The translations under genes were made by a program, and so were the position numbers. The notes below the pieces were generated by a model. That model did not search any database. It saw only the letters and a program-made list of their open reading frames with translations, and was not told the origin of the DNA. A stretch of DNA of 64,000 nt from Flavobacterium hydrocarbonoxydans (GTDB taxonomy: Bacteria; Bacteroidota; Bacteroidia; Flavobacteriales; Flavobacteriaceae): contig NZ_WSTB01000004.1 in the NCBI RefSeq assembly GCF_009789235.1, positions 124,001 through 188,000 of the forward strand, given 5' to 3'. Within the stretch, counting starts at the first letter, position 1, and each line of letters starts with the position of its first letter. Positions 49,649-59,490 of the stretch are shown here, in pieces.

Positions 49649-50446
49649 TTAATGAATCGAATCTTCTGCAATATCTGGTTTTGGAGCTTCTTTGATTTTC
49701 TTTCTTATTTTTCTGATGAGGTTGTTGTAGCTTACCTGAATAGAAATATTGTTGGTGATTTTGGTTAAAGCATCTCTTGGTTGATAATCACTCAGATAAG
49801 ATACTTCTACTTGTAAGTCTTCTGTAATAAGATAACCACCTCCAATATTAAATCGGTTTTTGTCAAAAAAAGAAAGGCCGGTTACCTTTGCGTTTGATTT
49901 AAGATATATTTCATCTGAAACAAAAGCATAAAAGACTCCTTGTCGTAAAAGTTGACTGTTGATGGGTTTCAGGTATTTTACCTGTTGGCGAAATCGAAAG
50001 ACTTGTTCGAAATCATCATCACTATTTTTGATGTTTCTTAATTCAGTTCTTGTTCTGGTACTTAAAGTATAGCCAATTTTATGAAAAAAATAGGTGCCTT
50101 GTAGGGTAAAACGCCACTCCGGTGCGTCGAATTGTCCAATGTCAGGGGCATTTTTATTATCGTAAAAAGCAATTCCACCAGTAAACTTCCATCTTGGGGA
50201 GAAGTAATAATTTGCCCAGCCAGAAAAAGAACTCTGAACAGGTTCGTGAAAGATATTGCTGTTGTTTAAAGTACTGCTCGACGTTCGGTTATAATAAAAT
50301 TCGGTTGCCCATTTTTCGCTTAAAGTTCCGTTGAATAATAGTTCGGTAGTAAATTGATTGAGTTTTTCTTTTTGAGCATAAGTTATGTGATTAGCAAAAG
50401 CTAAAAAAAAGATAATAGTATATTTTAATAGTTTTTGCCAACACAT
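49649..50446 (-). CDS. DUF2490 outer-membrane barrel protein
   Basis: 265 residues with signal peptide (YTIIFFLAFANHITYAQ). Barrel-like strands with the DUF2490 pattern follow: FTTELLFNGTLSEKWATEFYYNRTSS, GWANYYFSPRWKFTGGIAFYDN, EWRFTLQGTYFF, RQQVKYLKPINSQLLRQGVFYAFVSDEIYL. Function unknown. A 28-bp gap separates it from the rlmB gene upstream, so co-transcription is likely. Confidence 0.82.
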   Translation of the reverse strand: MCWQKLLKYTIIFFLAFANHITYAQKEKLNQFTTELLFNGTLSEKWATEFYYNRTSSSTLNNSNIFHEPVQSSFSGWANYYFSPRWKFTGGIAFYDNKNAPDIGQFDAPEWRFTLQGTYFFHKIGYTLSTRTRTELRNIKNSDDDFEQVFRFRQQVKYLKPINSQLLRQGVFYAFVSDEIYLKSNAKVTGLSFFDKNRFNIGGGYLITEDLQVEVSYLSDYQPRDALTKITNNISIQVSYNNLIRKIRKKIKEAPKPDIAEDSIH

Positions 50447-50474
50447 ATTTATACTCTGAAATGAGAGTTAATAC

Positions 50475-51209
50475 TTAATTTCTTTGGCGAACAGCTTCGT
50501 ATAAGAAGGCACCACAAGCGACAGAAACATTCAGTGAACCAATAGTTCCAAACATCGGAAGTTTAGCTTTTTCATCTACAATTTTCAATACAGAAGGGTT
50601 GATTCCTCTGTCTTCAGATCCCATGATAATTGCGACTGGTTCGTTTAATTGTAAATCGTAGATATTGGATTCAGTTTTTTCTGTAGCAGCTACCGTTTTA
50701 ATACCTGAACCTTGCAGGTAGAAAATAGCATCTTTGATATGCTCTACTTTACAAATAGGAACATTAAAAACAGCACCCGCAGATGTTTTTACGGTATCAC
50801 CATTTACAGGAGCAGAACCCGCTTTTTGAACAATAATTCCGTTAACACCTGTACATTCAGCAGTTCTGATGATGGCACCAAAATTACGGGCATCGGAGAT
50901 TTGGTCAAGAATCAAAAATAATGGTTTTGTACCTGAAGCTATTGTTGATTCAACCAGGTGTTCCAAATCGATAAAACCAATAGGTGAAATTGTAGCAACA
51001 GCACCCTGATGATTGTTTGGTGTAAGTCTGTTTAGTTTTTCAACCGGGACATAAGAGAAATTAATGTTAGCGCGTTTCATCACTTTCATTAAATCCTTCA
51101 TTAATTCGCCTGATATTTCTTTTTGTATAAATACTTTATCGACTTCTTTTCCTGCCTGAATTGCTTCTATAATGGCCCTGATGCCAAATATTTGATGTTC
51201 TTTTTCCAT
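50475..51209 (-). CDS. rlmB: 23S rRNA 2'-O-methyltransferase (RlmB type)
   Basis: 244 residues of the SpoU/TrmH class. The N-terminal substrate domain (EKEHQIFGIRAIIEAIQAGKEVDKVFIQK) precedes the knot: LDQISDARNFGAIIRTAECTGVNGIIV, VAIIMGSEDRGINPSVLKIVDEKAKLPMFGTIGSLNVSVACGAFLYEAVRQRN. This matches RlmB, which methylates G2251 of 23S rRNA. Upstream of the DUF2490 gene on the same strand. Confidence 0.92.
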   Translation of the reverse strand: MEKEHQIFGIRAIIEAIQAGKEVDKVFIQKEISGELMKDLMKVMKRANINFSYVPVEKLNRLTPNNHQGAVATISPIGFIDLEHLVESTIASGTKPLFLILDQISDARNFGAIIRTAECTGVNGIIVQKAGSAPVNGDTVKTSAGAVFNVPICKVEHIKDAIFYLQGSGIKTVAATEKTESNIYDLQLNEPVAIIMGSEDRGINPSVLKIVDEKAKLPMFGTIGSLNVSVACGAFLYEAVRQRN

Positions 51210-51240
51210 GGTGCAAATATAGGTATAATGTTTTTATAAA

Positions 51241-51271
51241 AAAAAACCACCCTGAATGAACAGGGTGGTTT
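51241..51271 (-). terminator. Terminator of the SusC/SusD pair
   Basis: AACCACCCTG (51244-51253) and CAGGGTGGTT (51260-51269) form a perfect 10-bp stem with a six-base loop; read on the minus strand a T run follows. It ends the susC-susD transcript. Confidence 0.9.
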
Positions 51272-51298
51272 GATATGTAAATCTGAAATTTAAATAAA

Positions 51299-52876
51299 TT
51301 ATTTAGCCCAGATTAGTTTTGTGTCTAATTGGTCGCCTCCAATAGCAGCAGCTGCAGCAGCAACATTTTCACCGTTTAATGTTTGTAAGTTTACAGGGTA
51401 TGTAAATCTTGCAGGCATTGCAGTTAAATTGTTTAATGCAGTGAACGTGTAAGTAGTTACACCATCAACAGGATTGTTGAATGTGTAAGTTCCTCCTGGT
51501 TGAAGAAGTGTGTTCGGATATCCAGTTCTTCTGTATTCAGCATATGCCTCATATGGCTGCATGAAAAGAGCTAGATATTTTTGAGTAATTACATTTGCTT
51601 GGTTTGGAGCAGGCAATGCAGCTACGTAAGCGTTGATTTTAGCAGTAGCTACTCCCCAACGTTCCATAGATGCTCTTACACCAGCTTGGTATTCTGCAGC
51701 AGACCACCCTTTGCTTTCAGATACTAAAAATGCAACTTCAGCATATTCCATTAGTATTTCAGTGTAATCTCTTCTCAATACACTATTACTCCAGAAAGAA
51801 GTGTTAGTTCTCTGTCCTGCAGCTTGTGCACTTGTAATACCATAAGGCATACCACGATATTGTGATAAGTCATCAGTTTCTGCATACGTATTATCTCTAA
51901 CTGCAGTTTTAGTTGCAGTAATTGGAGCAGCATATTTTTGTAACCTTGGATCAAGACCAAAAACTCCTGTATTCCCTTTTAACAAATCAACAAGTGTATT
52001 TGAAATAGCAAAGTCAGTTCTGTTTGAGATGTAGAAATCTCTATAGAATGGACTTGGGTTGATAAGGTCATTTTGATATTTGACACCTACGTTATCAGCA
52101 TTAGAAGTCATTACACCAGAAGCAATTGCGTCTGTGATATGTGCTTCTGCTCCTGGAACAACACCTTTAACTCTTGTTGCGATACGCAATCTTAATGAGT
52201 TTGCAAATTTAACAAGTTTCGCTGGTGTTCCAAAAAGCCTATCTCCTTTTGTAAATACAACTGTTTCAGAAGTAACTACACTTTCAGCAGCTTCTTTAAG
52301 TTCTTTCATTAAATCTGTATAGATTTTTTGTTGAGATGCAAATTTAGGTTTAAGAATACCTTTGTCAATTTGCAATGCCTGAAAATCTGGATCAGCATTA
52401 CCATAAGAGTAATAAGGAACATCACCGTAAGCATCTACTAATTGCAAGAAAGTATAGGCTAACATTACTCTTGCAGCTGCAATTTGATTGGTGTTATTAC
52501 CATAAGCTTCATTTGCAATTTTAGTTGTTGGATTAGTATTTAAATCAATTACAGTTTTAAAATCCTGAGCAGCTAAATAATAATTTAGATACAATGCTTG
52601 GTTGGTAACTTCTCTGAATTGGAATCTGTCTTCTTCAGTATAGTTTCTTTGTGCGGAATATTGTACCCAAGGTAATGCCATTCTACCAGAAGAAAAACTT
52701 CCTCTAGATTCTGTCATTACAAAAGCAGAAGCGCTATTGAAAACACCAAAAGCAGGGACTTGCGTAATTTCAGGTGCATTAGGGTTTTTGTTTATGTCCT
52801 CTAATTGATCATCGCAACTTACAGTTGTTGTAAGTAGTGCTGCGAATGATAGTATTGATATGAATAATTTTTTCAT
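51299..52876 (-). CDS. SusD/RagB-like surface lipoprotein
   Basis: 525 residues with a lipobox (LLTTTVSC) and a SusD-like TPR-rich body: QLEDINKNPNAPEITQ, AARVMLAYTFLQLVDAYGDVPYYSYGNADPDF, KIYTDLMKELKEAAESVV, RIATRVKGV, DYTEILMEYAEVAFLVSESKGW, and YLALFMQPYEAYAEYRRTGYPN. It binds a nutrient at the surface and delivers it to its SusC partner, 13 bp upstream. No glycoside hydrolase or peptidase is adjacent, so the ligand is not predictable; peptides are possible. Confidence 0.92.
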   Translation of the reverse strand: MKKLFISILSFAALLTTTVSCDDQLEDINKNPNAPEITQVPAFGVFNSASAFVMTESRGSFSSGRMALPWVQYSAQRNYTEEDRFQFREVTNQALYLNYYLAAQDFKTVIDLNTNPTTKIANEAYGNNTNQIAAARVMLAYTFLQLVDAYGDVPYYSYGNADPDFQALQIDKGILKPKFASQQKIYTDLMKELKEAAESVVTSETVVFTKGDRLFGTPAKLVKFANSLRLRIATRVKGVVPGAEAHITDAIASGVMTSNADNVGVKYQNDLINPSPFYRDFYISNRTDFAISNTLVDLLKGNTGVFGLDPRLQKYAAPITATKTAVRDNTYAETDDLSQYRGMPYGITSAQAAGQRTNTSFWSNSVLRRDYTEILMEYAEVAFLVSESKGWSAAEYQAGVRASMERWGVATAKINAYVAALPAPNQANVITQKYLALFMQPYEAYAEYRRTGYPNTLLQPGGTYTFNNPVDGVTTYTFTALNNLTAMPARFTYPVNLQTLNGENVAAAAAAIGGDQLDTKLIWAK

Positions 52877-52889
52877 CTTATTTTTTTTT

Positions 52890-55800
52890 TTAGAATTTTA
52901 ATTCTAGATTCATTCCGTATGTTCGAGTTGATGGCAATGAACCACCTTCAAGACCTTGCGTGTTACCACTACCATAAGATGCCATTTCAGGATCCATACC
53001 GTCCCAATCTAATCCCCATGTGAATAAGTTTCTTGCGAAAAGTGAGAATCTTATATCTGATAATGGTCCGATTATTTTTTTAGGTAAAGAATATCCAAAA
53101 GTTACTTCTCTTAATTTGATATAACTTGCATCAAAAACGTTCATAGCGTCAAGTCCGTAGTGTTGTTGAGCCCATGCTTGTCCAGGTAAATTAGATGTAT
53201 TTTTTGTTCCATCTGCATAAACAGCATCTACAACAATTCCGTTCTCTCTGATTCCATTTGCTGCAGTAGCTTCTAACATACCAGAATAAGAACCCCACAT
53301 GTGAGAAGTTGAGAAGTAATTACCACCCTCTTGTACATCAATTAAGAATCCAAAACTTAAATTTTTGTATTTAAAGCTGTTTCTAAGACCCATATTGTAT
53401 TTAGGAGTAGTTGTTCCTAATGATTTTTGAGCAGAAGGAACGTAAGCTCCGTCAGCATCAACTATTTTATTTCCGTTTGCATCGTAAGTGAAATCTGTTC
53501 CGTAAATTTGACCAAACGGTTGTCCTACAACTGCTAATAATCTAGCTTGGAAAGGTGCGTTTGCAATTGACAATTCATTCGTTCCATCAACTAACTCAAC
53601 TAATTCATTTTCGTTTTTAGCAAAGTTCCAAGTGATATCCCATCTGAAATCATTTGTTCTTACTGGGTTAGCTGTTACTGTTGCTTCAATACCTTTATTT
53701 TGTAATTTACCAGCATTGAATAATTTCGCATTGTATCCTGTAGCTCCATCAACTTGAATAGATGTAATTAAGTCTGTTGTAACGACATCATAATAAGTAA
53801 GGTCAAGTCCAAGTCTTCTGTCAAATAAGCTTAATTCTAAACCTATCTCTTTTGTAGTTTTCAACTCAGGAACTAAATCTGGGTTACCTGCTAAGTTTGG
53901 TTGGCTGTATCTTGGGTCACCTTGAAAAGGAGTGTCAATTACAGCGTAGTTAGCTAATTGGTAAGCTGTTGTTGCATTTCCTGCTTGAGCCCAACCTCCT
54001 CTAATTTTACCATAATTTAACCAAGAAACGTTAGCTAATTCTGAGAAGATAAAACTTCCAGTGATAGAAGCGTAGTTTACAGGTTCTTTAACAGTACTAA
54101 ACCAATCTTGTCTGTCTGTTACCTCTAAGAATAAGAAATCATCATATCCTAATGAAAGGAAACCGTATAAACTGTTTGTTCTTGTTTGTTCTTCAAAATT
54201 AGTTCCAGATGCCTGAGCAACACTATTTGATAAGTTGTAGATGTTAGGTAATGATAGACCTCCTACAGTAGCACCAGTTACTCTTGAGAAATTGTAACTT
54301 CTTCTGTTAGCACCAACAAATGAATTTAAACTGAATTTATCGAATTTTTTATCGTAGTGTAAACGCCCTTCGTAGTTGAAATCAGTTAAATTTCTTGCAC
54401 TTGTTGTGAAACTTGGAGTAGCTTGAGAGCCTATTGCTACCTGCTCATTAATATTTAATGAGTAAGTATCAGCATAAACGTTACCCACTGCATATAATTC
54501 AGGAGTAAAGTTATAAGTTATTTTATTTCCATAAACTCTATTTCTTTTATCACTTGAAGTGTTTTCATAGATGATCCAGTATGGATTGTCAGAATAGTTT
54601 GGAGTTGGATCATTCCAAGCAATTCTATTCCATGATCTTTGAGCTCCATTTGCTAATTTGTAATCTTTCATTTCATTGAAGTCAAGTTGTCTTTGTCCCC
54701 ATTGGAAGAATTTTTGTGCTAAACCATTATCTCCGTACCCAACTTCTGGTCTGTTAAAACCTCTTGTTTGTACGTATGTAGCCATACCTTCAACTTTAAG
54801 TTTTTCACTTAATTTTGCGTTAGCATTGATAGATAATGTGTTTTTAGTTAAACTAGAATTTGGTACAACACCTTCAGTTTTTTGATTTGCGTAAGAAAAT
54901 CTAACTCCTGAATCCTGACTTGATTTAGAAAACGAAATAGAGTTATTTCTTGTGATACCTGTTCTAAAAAATGATTCTACATCATTTGGAGATTTTACCC
55001 AAGCTCTTTCTTTTAAGTAATCATTTGCAAATTCTGGATCAAAAGCATTCCATGGCAAATACATTAAAGTTGGATCATATTTAGGTCCCCAGCTTTCGTC
55101 TGTTGCGTAATCTGCTATTTTATAAGTTCTTCCGTTAATTACCTGATCTTGGAATGTTGTAGAGCTACCTCCACCGTATTCGTCTTGTAATTTAGGCATG
55201 ATGTAAATTGACTCGAATGTCATACCTGTATTAAATGAAATTTCAGATTTTCCACCTGATTTTTTAGCAGATTTAGTGGTATATAAGATAGCACCATTAC
55301 CAGCTCTACTTCCATAAAGAGCAGCAGCAGGACCTCCTTTTAATACTGTTACAGATTCGATGTCATCAGGATTGATATCCGCAGACGCATCACCATAATC
55401 TCTACCTCCAGCTCCTCTTTGAGTTGCTGTAGTGTTGTAGTTTCCGTTGTCTAATGGAATACCATCAACTACAATTAAAGGTCTGTTTTCTCCTGTTACA
55501 GATCCAACACCTCTCATTACAATTCTGGTAGAACCTCCCATTGTTGATGGAGCTGTTACTTGTAAACCAGCAACGTTACCAGATAAAGCAGATACAGCAT
55601 TGTTTGTACCACCTTCATTAAGAACGCTTCCTTTTAAATCTTGTGCGGCATAAGAAAGAGATTTTTTCTCTCTTTTGATACCTAATGCTGCAGTAATTAC
55701 AACACTTTCTAATTCTACTGAATCATCAGCTAATTTTACGTTAACTGTAGTAGAACTAGCTGCAATTTCTTGGGTTTTCATCCCAATGTAACTGAATACC

Positions 55801-56012
55801 AAAACTTGGCTAGATGATGCTTTGATAGAAAATTTACCATCAAAGTCGGTTTGAGTTCCAGATTTTGTCCCTTTTACTAATACACTTACACCTGGAAGAG
55901 GCATGCCTGTATTATCGGTAACAGTTCCTGAAACAGCTCTTTCTTGCGCAAAAGTAAGTTGCGCTACTAGTACTAATAAAAGCACTAGGAATCCATTGAA
56001 CTTTAGTTTCAT
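52890..56012 (-). CDS. SusC/RagA-type TonB-linked outer-membrane transporter
   Basis: 1040 residues. Signal peptide (FLVLLLVLVAQLTFAQ), then a CarboxypepD-regulatory domain (VSGTVTDNTGMPLPGVSVLVKG), then a plug (AALGIKREKKSLSYAAQDL, TRIVMRGVGSVTGENRPLIVVDGIPL, SVTVLKGGPAAALYGSRAGNGAILY) and a 22-strand barrel ending in YGMNLELKF. It takes nutrients through the outer membrane, powered by TonB. Forms one operon with the susD-like gene. Confidence 0.94.
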   Translation of the reverse strand: MKLKFNGFLVLLLVLVAQLTFAQERAVSGTVTDNTGMPLPGVSVLVKGTKSGTQTDFDGKFSIKASSSQVLVFSYIGMKTQEIAASSTTVNVKLADDSVELESVVITAALGIKREKKSLSYAAQDLKGSVLNEGGTNNAVSALSGNVAGLQVTAPSTMGGSTRIVMRGVGSVTGENRPLIVVDGIPLDNGNYNTTATQRGAGGRDYGDASADINPDDIESVTVLKGGPAAALYGSRAGNGAILYTTKSAKKSGGKSEISFNTGMTFESIYIMPKLQDEYGGGSSTTFQDQVINGRTYKIADYATDESWGPKYDPTLMYLPWNAFDPEFANDYLKERAWVKSPNDVESFFRTGITRNNSISFSKSSQDSGVRFSYANQKTEGVVPNSSLTKNTLSINANAKLSEKLKVEGMATYVQTRGFNRPEVGYGDNGLAQKFFQWGQRQLDFNEMKDYKLANGAQRSWNRIAWNDPTPNYSDNPYWIIYENTSSDKRNRVYGNKITYNFTPELYAVGNVYADTYSLNINEQVAIGSQATPSFTTSARNLTDFNYEGRLHYDKKFDKFSLNSFVGANRRSYNFSRVTGATVGGLSLPNIYNLSNSVAQASGTNFEEQTRTNSLYGFLSLGYDDFLFLEVTDRQDWFSTVKEPVNYASITGSFIFSELANVSWLNYGKIRGGWAQAGNATTAYQLANYAVIDTPFQGDPRYSQPNLAGNPDLVPELKTTKEIGLELSLFDRRLGLDLTYYDVVTTDLITSIQVDGATGYNAKLFNAGKLQNKGIEATVTANPVRTNDFRWDITWNFAKNENELVELVDGTNELSIANAPFQARLLAVVGQPFGQIYGTDFTYDANGNKIVDADGAYVPSAQKSLGTTTPKYNMGLRNSFKYKNLSFGFLIDVQEGGNYFSTSHMWGSYSGMLEATAANGIRENGIVVDAVYADGTKNTSNLPGQAWAQQHYGLDAMNVFDASYIKLREVTFGYSLPKKIIGPLSDIRFSLFARNLFTWGLDWDGMDPEMASYGSGNTQGLEGGSLPSTRTYGMNLELKF

Positions 56013-56660
56013 TTTTAAATATTTTGAATTAGTCTCGCAAAACTCTTAATAATTTGTTAACTTTCCTAATAATGATTCAATCTTTTTTGCTGTTATATTC
56101 AATTTTAACACAAAAATCTTTTAAACATATCGCTGTATTTGAATATTTTGTTTTGTTTATGTTGAAGAATTTTTGCTTTTTTTCTTTTTTTTTTAAGAAT
56201 GTTTCATTTTTTAGTATGTTTTATTTGTATTGATTTTTATTTATGTTAATTAAATTAAAATTATATAATTTTTAGCTTTTTATTTTTTTATCATAAGAAG
56301 TTTCTTATATTTATTGATTTAACCTTGTTTTTTTTATCTGTTTAACAGTTTTTTTTGTGATTTTATTGCTTTCTGTTGATTTTCTTGTGTTATTATAATT
56401 TTTTGTATGATTATTAAAAAACAAGTATTTAGCAGTACATATTTTAACTTATTGTTAATTTACTTATTGTTTTTTTAATAAATAGTCAGTTTTGGCTATT
56501 GTGTGGTTTTATTTGATGTTTTTTGGAATCCTTATGACTTTTTTAATAAAACGTCTAATGAAGTTTGGAGGAGCGGAAAGTTCTGTTGTTTTTTGAAGTT
56601 TTACGAATAACTTTAATCCAGGTGCTGTTTATGTTGAAGTTTTAATAGTGATCCTTTGGT
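56013..56660. other. Extended AT-rich promoter region upstream of susC
   Basis: 648 bases, strongly T-rich, with no ORF and no clear TAnnTTTG box for the susC start at 56012. It includes homopolymer T runs. The length suggests regulatory DNA, but no operator or repeat was found. Confidence 0.35.
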
Positions 56661-58376
56661 TTAGAAATTCACATTATAAGATAAGTTTACAATACTGCTG
56701 TAAAATTTAAATTCATTAATATTCTCAAATCCGTTAGATAGCGTTATTTTCAATAAGCCATTTGTAGTTTGTATTCCTGTTCCTAGGCCTAGCCCGGTTA
56801 GTTTTTCAATTCTGTTTTTATTTGTTGGTTTGGTCTGGTCCTGATAGAATGCGAGATCTATAATTGTGTTTATGTATAGGCTTGATGTAATTGTGTATCT
56901 GTATTCTGTTAATAAAGCAGAGGTGTAATTTGCCTGCAAACTATTATCAAGGAAACCTCTAATTGAATTCATTCCTCCAAAACGGAATAATTCATTAGTA
57001 ATGTAGTTGTCACTTTTGAGATAGAAATTTTGGGAGTTTAGAAACACAAAGTTTTTTTTGTTGAGTTCAAAATTGTAAGCAAAATTAATATTGCTGTAAA
57101 TTTGTCTGCTTGAAGGAGCAGTTTCTGGTAGATTGTTAGTATTTCTTTTTCCAAAACCAATAATCAAATTGATGAATCCTTTTTTTGGAAAGAAATCATT
57201 TGTTATATCTGTTTTTTTATAATCAAAACTGGTGGTGAAATAGGAATTTTTGAAATCGCTAATCGATGTGTTATTTGTGTTTTGAATATCGCTGGATTCA
57301 GTAGATTGATAGCCTAAATAAATTTTCGAATTATAGTTTAAATAATAACCTAAGTCAATAGCAGTTTTTGAATTCTGAAAAGTACTGTCTTGTTTAAAGA
57401 TGTTTAGCTGTGCTTTTATTCCAAGTGAGGATTTAAAAATATAAGGGATTTCTAATTTAGTGTCAAAGGTGCGTTGTTGATTTCCGTCACTTTTCCAATA
57501 CAAAGAAAATTGCTCACCGGCCCGAAGTGTGTTTTGTAATGTGATGTCGAGATATCCGTTTAGATTTAGTTTTTTATTTTCGTCATTTGTAAATCCGATA
57601 TAGCCATCAAAATTATTTGCTTTTCGTTTTTCAATGTAAACATAAATTTTTGTGGAGTCTTTTGTAAATAAAATTTCCGGGTATTTGGTTTGTGATACAA
57701 AAGTATATTGGTTGATGTCTTCGTTTAATTCTTTTGTAATGTCTTGATTGAATGTTTTGTTTAGGTATTTTTTATTAAGTTGCTTCAGATGCTCTTTAGG
57801 GAAGTATTCCTTGCGATTGTTGTTTGCGTAATTTATGATAATCGAATTTATAGCGCGTTTTTTTTCGGAATTAAAATTTAAGTCGGCATAAATCACTTCG
57901 CTTTTCTTTCGAATATTTGTTAGGTTTAATTTATTTAGAGCAAAACCTTTTTTTTCTGCTTCAATGTTTTTTTGATTTAAGTAATTTTCAATAGTGTTGT
58001 AAGGGATAATTATAGTATCGTTTTTTGTTTCGTTTGTTTCAAATAATGGATTGTTTGTACCTATATATATATGTATGCTTTTTATCTTGCTGCCAAGAAT
58101 TAATTGTGAGTTGTAAGTTGAATCGTTAATTTGGGTGGTCTCTATTGTTTTGATTTCTAAATACCCTTTTTTATGTAAGTTTTCAGAGGTATTATTTATT
58201 TCGTTGAATAATGATTTTATATCAATATGTTTTGTTTTGTAATTCAATGAATCAATGATTTGATTTTCTGACGCACTGATTCCAATAATTTTTAAATGAA
58301 AATTTTGCGCAAAAGAATTTATGCTAAAGCTGAAAAAAAGTAAAAAGGCTAAATGTTTCAAAAGCAAATGTTTCAT
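56661..58376 (-). CDS. BamA/TamA-like Omp85 outer-membrane protein
   Basis: 571 residues with signal peptide (LAFLLFFSFSINSFAQ). A periplasmic POTRA-like part (NTSENLHKKGYLEIKTIE, KGFALNKLNLTNIRKKSEVIYADLNF, DITKELNEDINQYTFVSQTKYPEILFTKDSTKIYVYIEKRKANNFDGYIGF) precedes a 16-strand-type barrel with the loop-6 motif RFGGMNSIRGF and the terminal FYSSIVNLSYNVNF. It is shorter than BamA and not near it, so it is probably an accessory Omp85 family member. Separate from the susCD unit. Confidence 0.82.
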   Translation of the reverse strand: MKHLLLKHLAFLLFFSFSINSFAQNFHLKIIGISASENQIIDSLNYKTKHIDIKSLFNEINNTSENLHKKGYLEIKTIETTQINDSTYNSQLILGSKIKSIHIYIGTNNPLFETNETKNDTIIIPYNTIENYLNQKNIEAEKKGFALNKLNLTNIRKKSEVIYADLNFNSEKKRAINSIIINYANNNRKEYFPKEHLKQLNKKYLNKTFNQDITKELNEDINQYTFVSQTKYPEILFTKDSTKIYVYIEKRKANNFDGYIGFTNDENKKLNLNGYLDITLQNTLRAGEQFSLYWKSDGNQQRTFDTKLEIPYIFKSSLGIKAQLNIFKQDSTFQNSKTAIDLGYYLNYNSKIYLGYQSTESSDIQNTNNTSISDFKNSYFTTSFDYKKTDITNDFFPKKGFINLIIGFGKRNTNNLPETAPSSRQIYSNINFAYNFELNKKNFVFLNSQNFYLKSDNYITNELFRFGGMNSIRGFLDNSLQANYTSALLTEYRYTITSSLYINTIIDLAFYQDQTKPTNKNRIEKLTGLGLGTGIQTTNGLLKITLSNGFENINEFKFYSSIVNLSYNVNF

Positions 58377-58459
58377 TAATTAAAAGTATTGCAAATATCT
58401 ATTATTTGTTTGTAAAAGTTTAAGCTTAAATAATGTTATTGAAAATTAATGGATTAACG

Positions 58460-58490
58460 TTTGTATAGTGAAAAATATTTTATACATTTG
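58460..58490 (+). promoter_or_regulatory. Strong str-operon promoter
   Basis: TTTG (58460-58463), 19 bp, TACATTTG (58483-58490): a near-consensus Bacteroidota promoter 54 bases before the rpsL ATG. A CCCG/CGGG hairpin (58495-58509) lies right at the expected transcript start. Confidence 0.85.
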
Positions 58491-58544
58491 CAACCCCGTA
58501 AAAAGCGGGAATTTAATATACATAATAAATTTTTAGTATTAATT

Positions 58545-58928
58545 ATGCCAACAATTCAACAATTAGTAAGAACAGGAAGAACTCAGATCACTAAGAAGAG
58601 TAAATCGGTTGCTTTAGATTCTTGTCCTCAAAGAAGAGGGGTTTGTACGCGTGTTTACACTACTACACCAAAAAAACCAAACTCTGCAATGCGTAAAGTT
58701 GCGCGTGTACGTTTGACAAATGGTAATGAAGTGAATGCTTACATCCCTGGAGAAGGACACAATTTACAAGAGCACTCGATAGTATTAGTGCGAGGTGGAA
58801 GGGTAAAAGATTTACCAGGTGTTAGATATCATATCGTTCGTGGAGCGCTTGACACGTCAGGAGTTGCAGGAAGAACGCAAAGAAGATCTAAGTACGGTGC
58901 TAAACGCCCAAAAGAAGCAAAAAAGTAA
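58545..58928 (+). CDS. rpsL: Ribosomal protein uS12
   Basis: 127 residues from the ATG at 58545; an earlier in-frame ATG at 58461 lies inside the promoter and is rejected. Hallmarks of S12 are [56 protein letters not shown] and [24 protein letters not shown]. The decoding-site loop has KKPNSA with Lys, the usual streptomycin-sensitive form. First gene of the str operon. Confidence 0.98.
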
Positions 58929-58952
58929 TTTAAAACGTTATTCTCGTAGAGG

Positions 58953-58966
58953 CGTGATTTGTCACG
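58953..58966 (+). promoter_or_regulatory. Small hairpin between rpsL and rpsG
   Basis: CGTGA-TTTG-TCACG in the 74-bp intercistronic gap. In E. coli S7 represses this junction by binding RNA there; this may be a counterpart, but the stem is short. Confidence 0.3.
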
Positions 58967-59002
58967 ACTGAAATGAGTGTGAAATTTTATTAAAAAAAAG
59001 AC

Positions 59003-59479
59003 ATGAGAAAAAGAGCGGCAAAGAAAAGACCACTTTTACCAGATCCGAGGTTTAACGACCAACTGGTAACACGTTTTGTGAACAACTTAATGTGGGACGG
59101 TAAGAAATCTACAGCTTTCAAAGTATTTTATGATGCTATTGACATCATTGAGTCTAAAAAGCAAGATTCAGAAAAATCTTCATTAGAAATTTGGAAAGAT
59201 GCTTTAACAAACGTTATGCCTCACGTAGAAGTACGTAGTCGTAGAGTTGGTGGAGCTACATTTCAAATTCCAATGCAAATTAGACCAGACAGAAAAATTT
59301 CTATGGCAATGAAGTGGTTAATACTTTATTCTAGAAGAAGAAACGAAAAATCAATGGCACAACGTTTAGCGTCAGAATGTTTAGCTGCTGCTAAAGAAGA
59401 AGGTGCTGCTGTTAAGAAAAGAATGGATACTCACAAGATGGCAGAAGCTAACAAAGCTTTCTCTCACTTTAGATTTTAA
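59003..59479 (+). CDS. rpsG: Ribosomal protein uS7
   Basis: 158 residues. [49 protein letters not shown], then [38 protein letters not shown] and the C-terminal [27 protein letters not shown] identify S7. It nucleates 30S head assembly. Confidence 0.98.
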   Translation: MRKRAAKKRPLLPDPRFNDQLVTRFVNNLMWDGKKSTAFKVFYDAIDIIESKKQDSEKSSLEIWKDALTNVMPHVEVRSRRVGGATFQIPMQIRPDRKISMAMKWLILYSRRRNEKSMAQRLASECLAAAKEEGAAVKKRMDTHKMAEANKAFSHFRF

Positions 59480-59490
59480 TTCGTAAAGAA

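Noticed and set aside
58461-58544. N-terminal extension of rpsL from an ATG at 58461
   Set aside because: It lies on the -33/-7 promoter and S12 proteins start at MPTIQQL.
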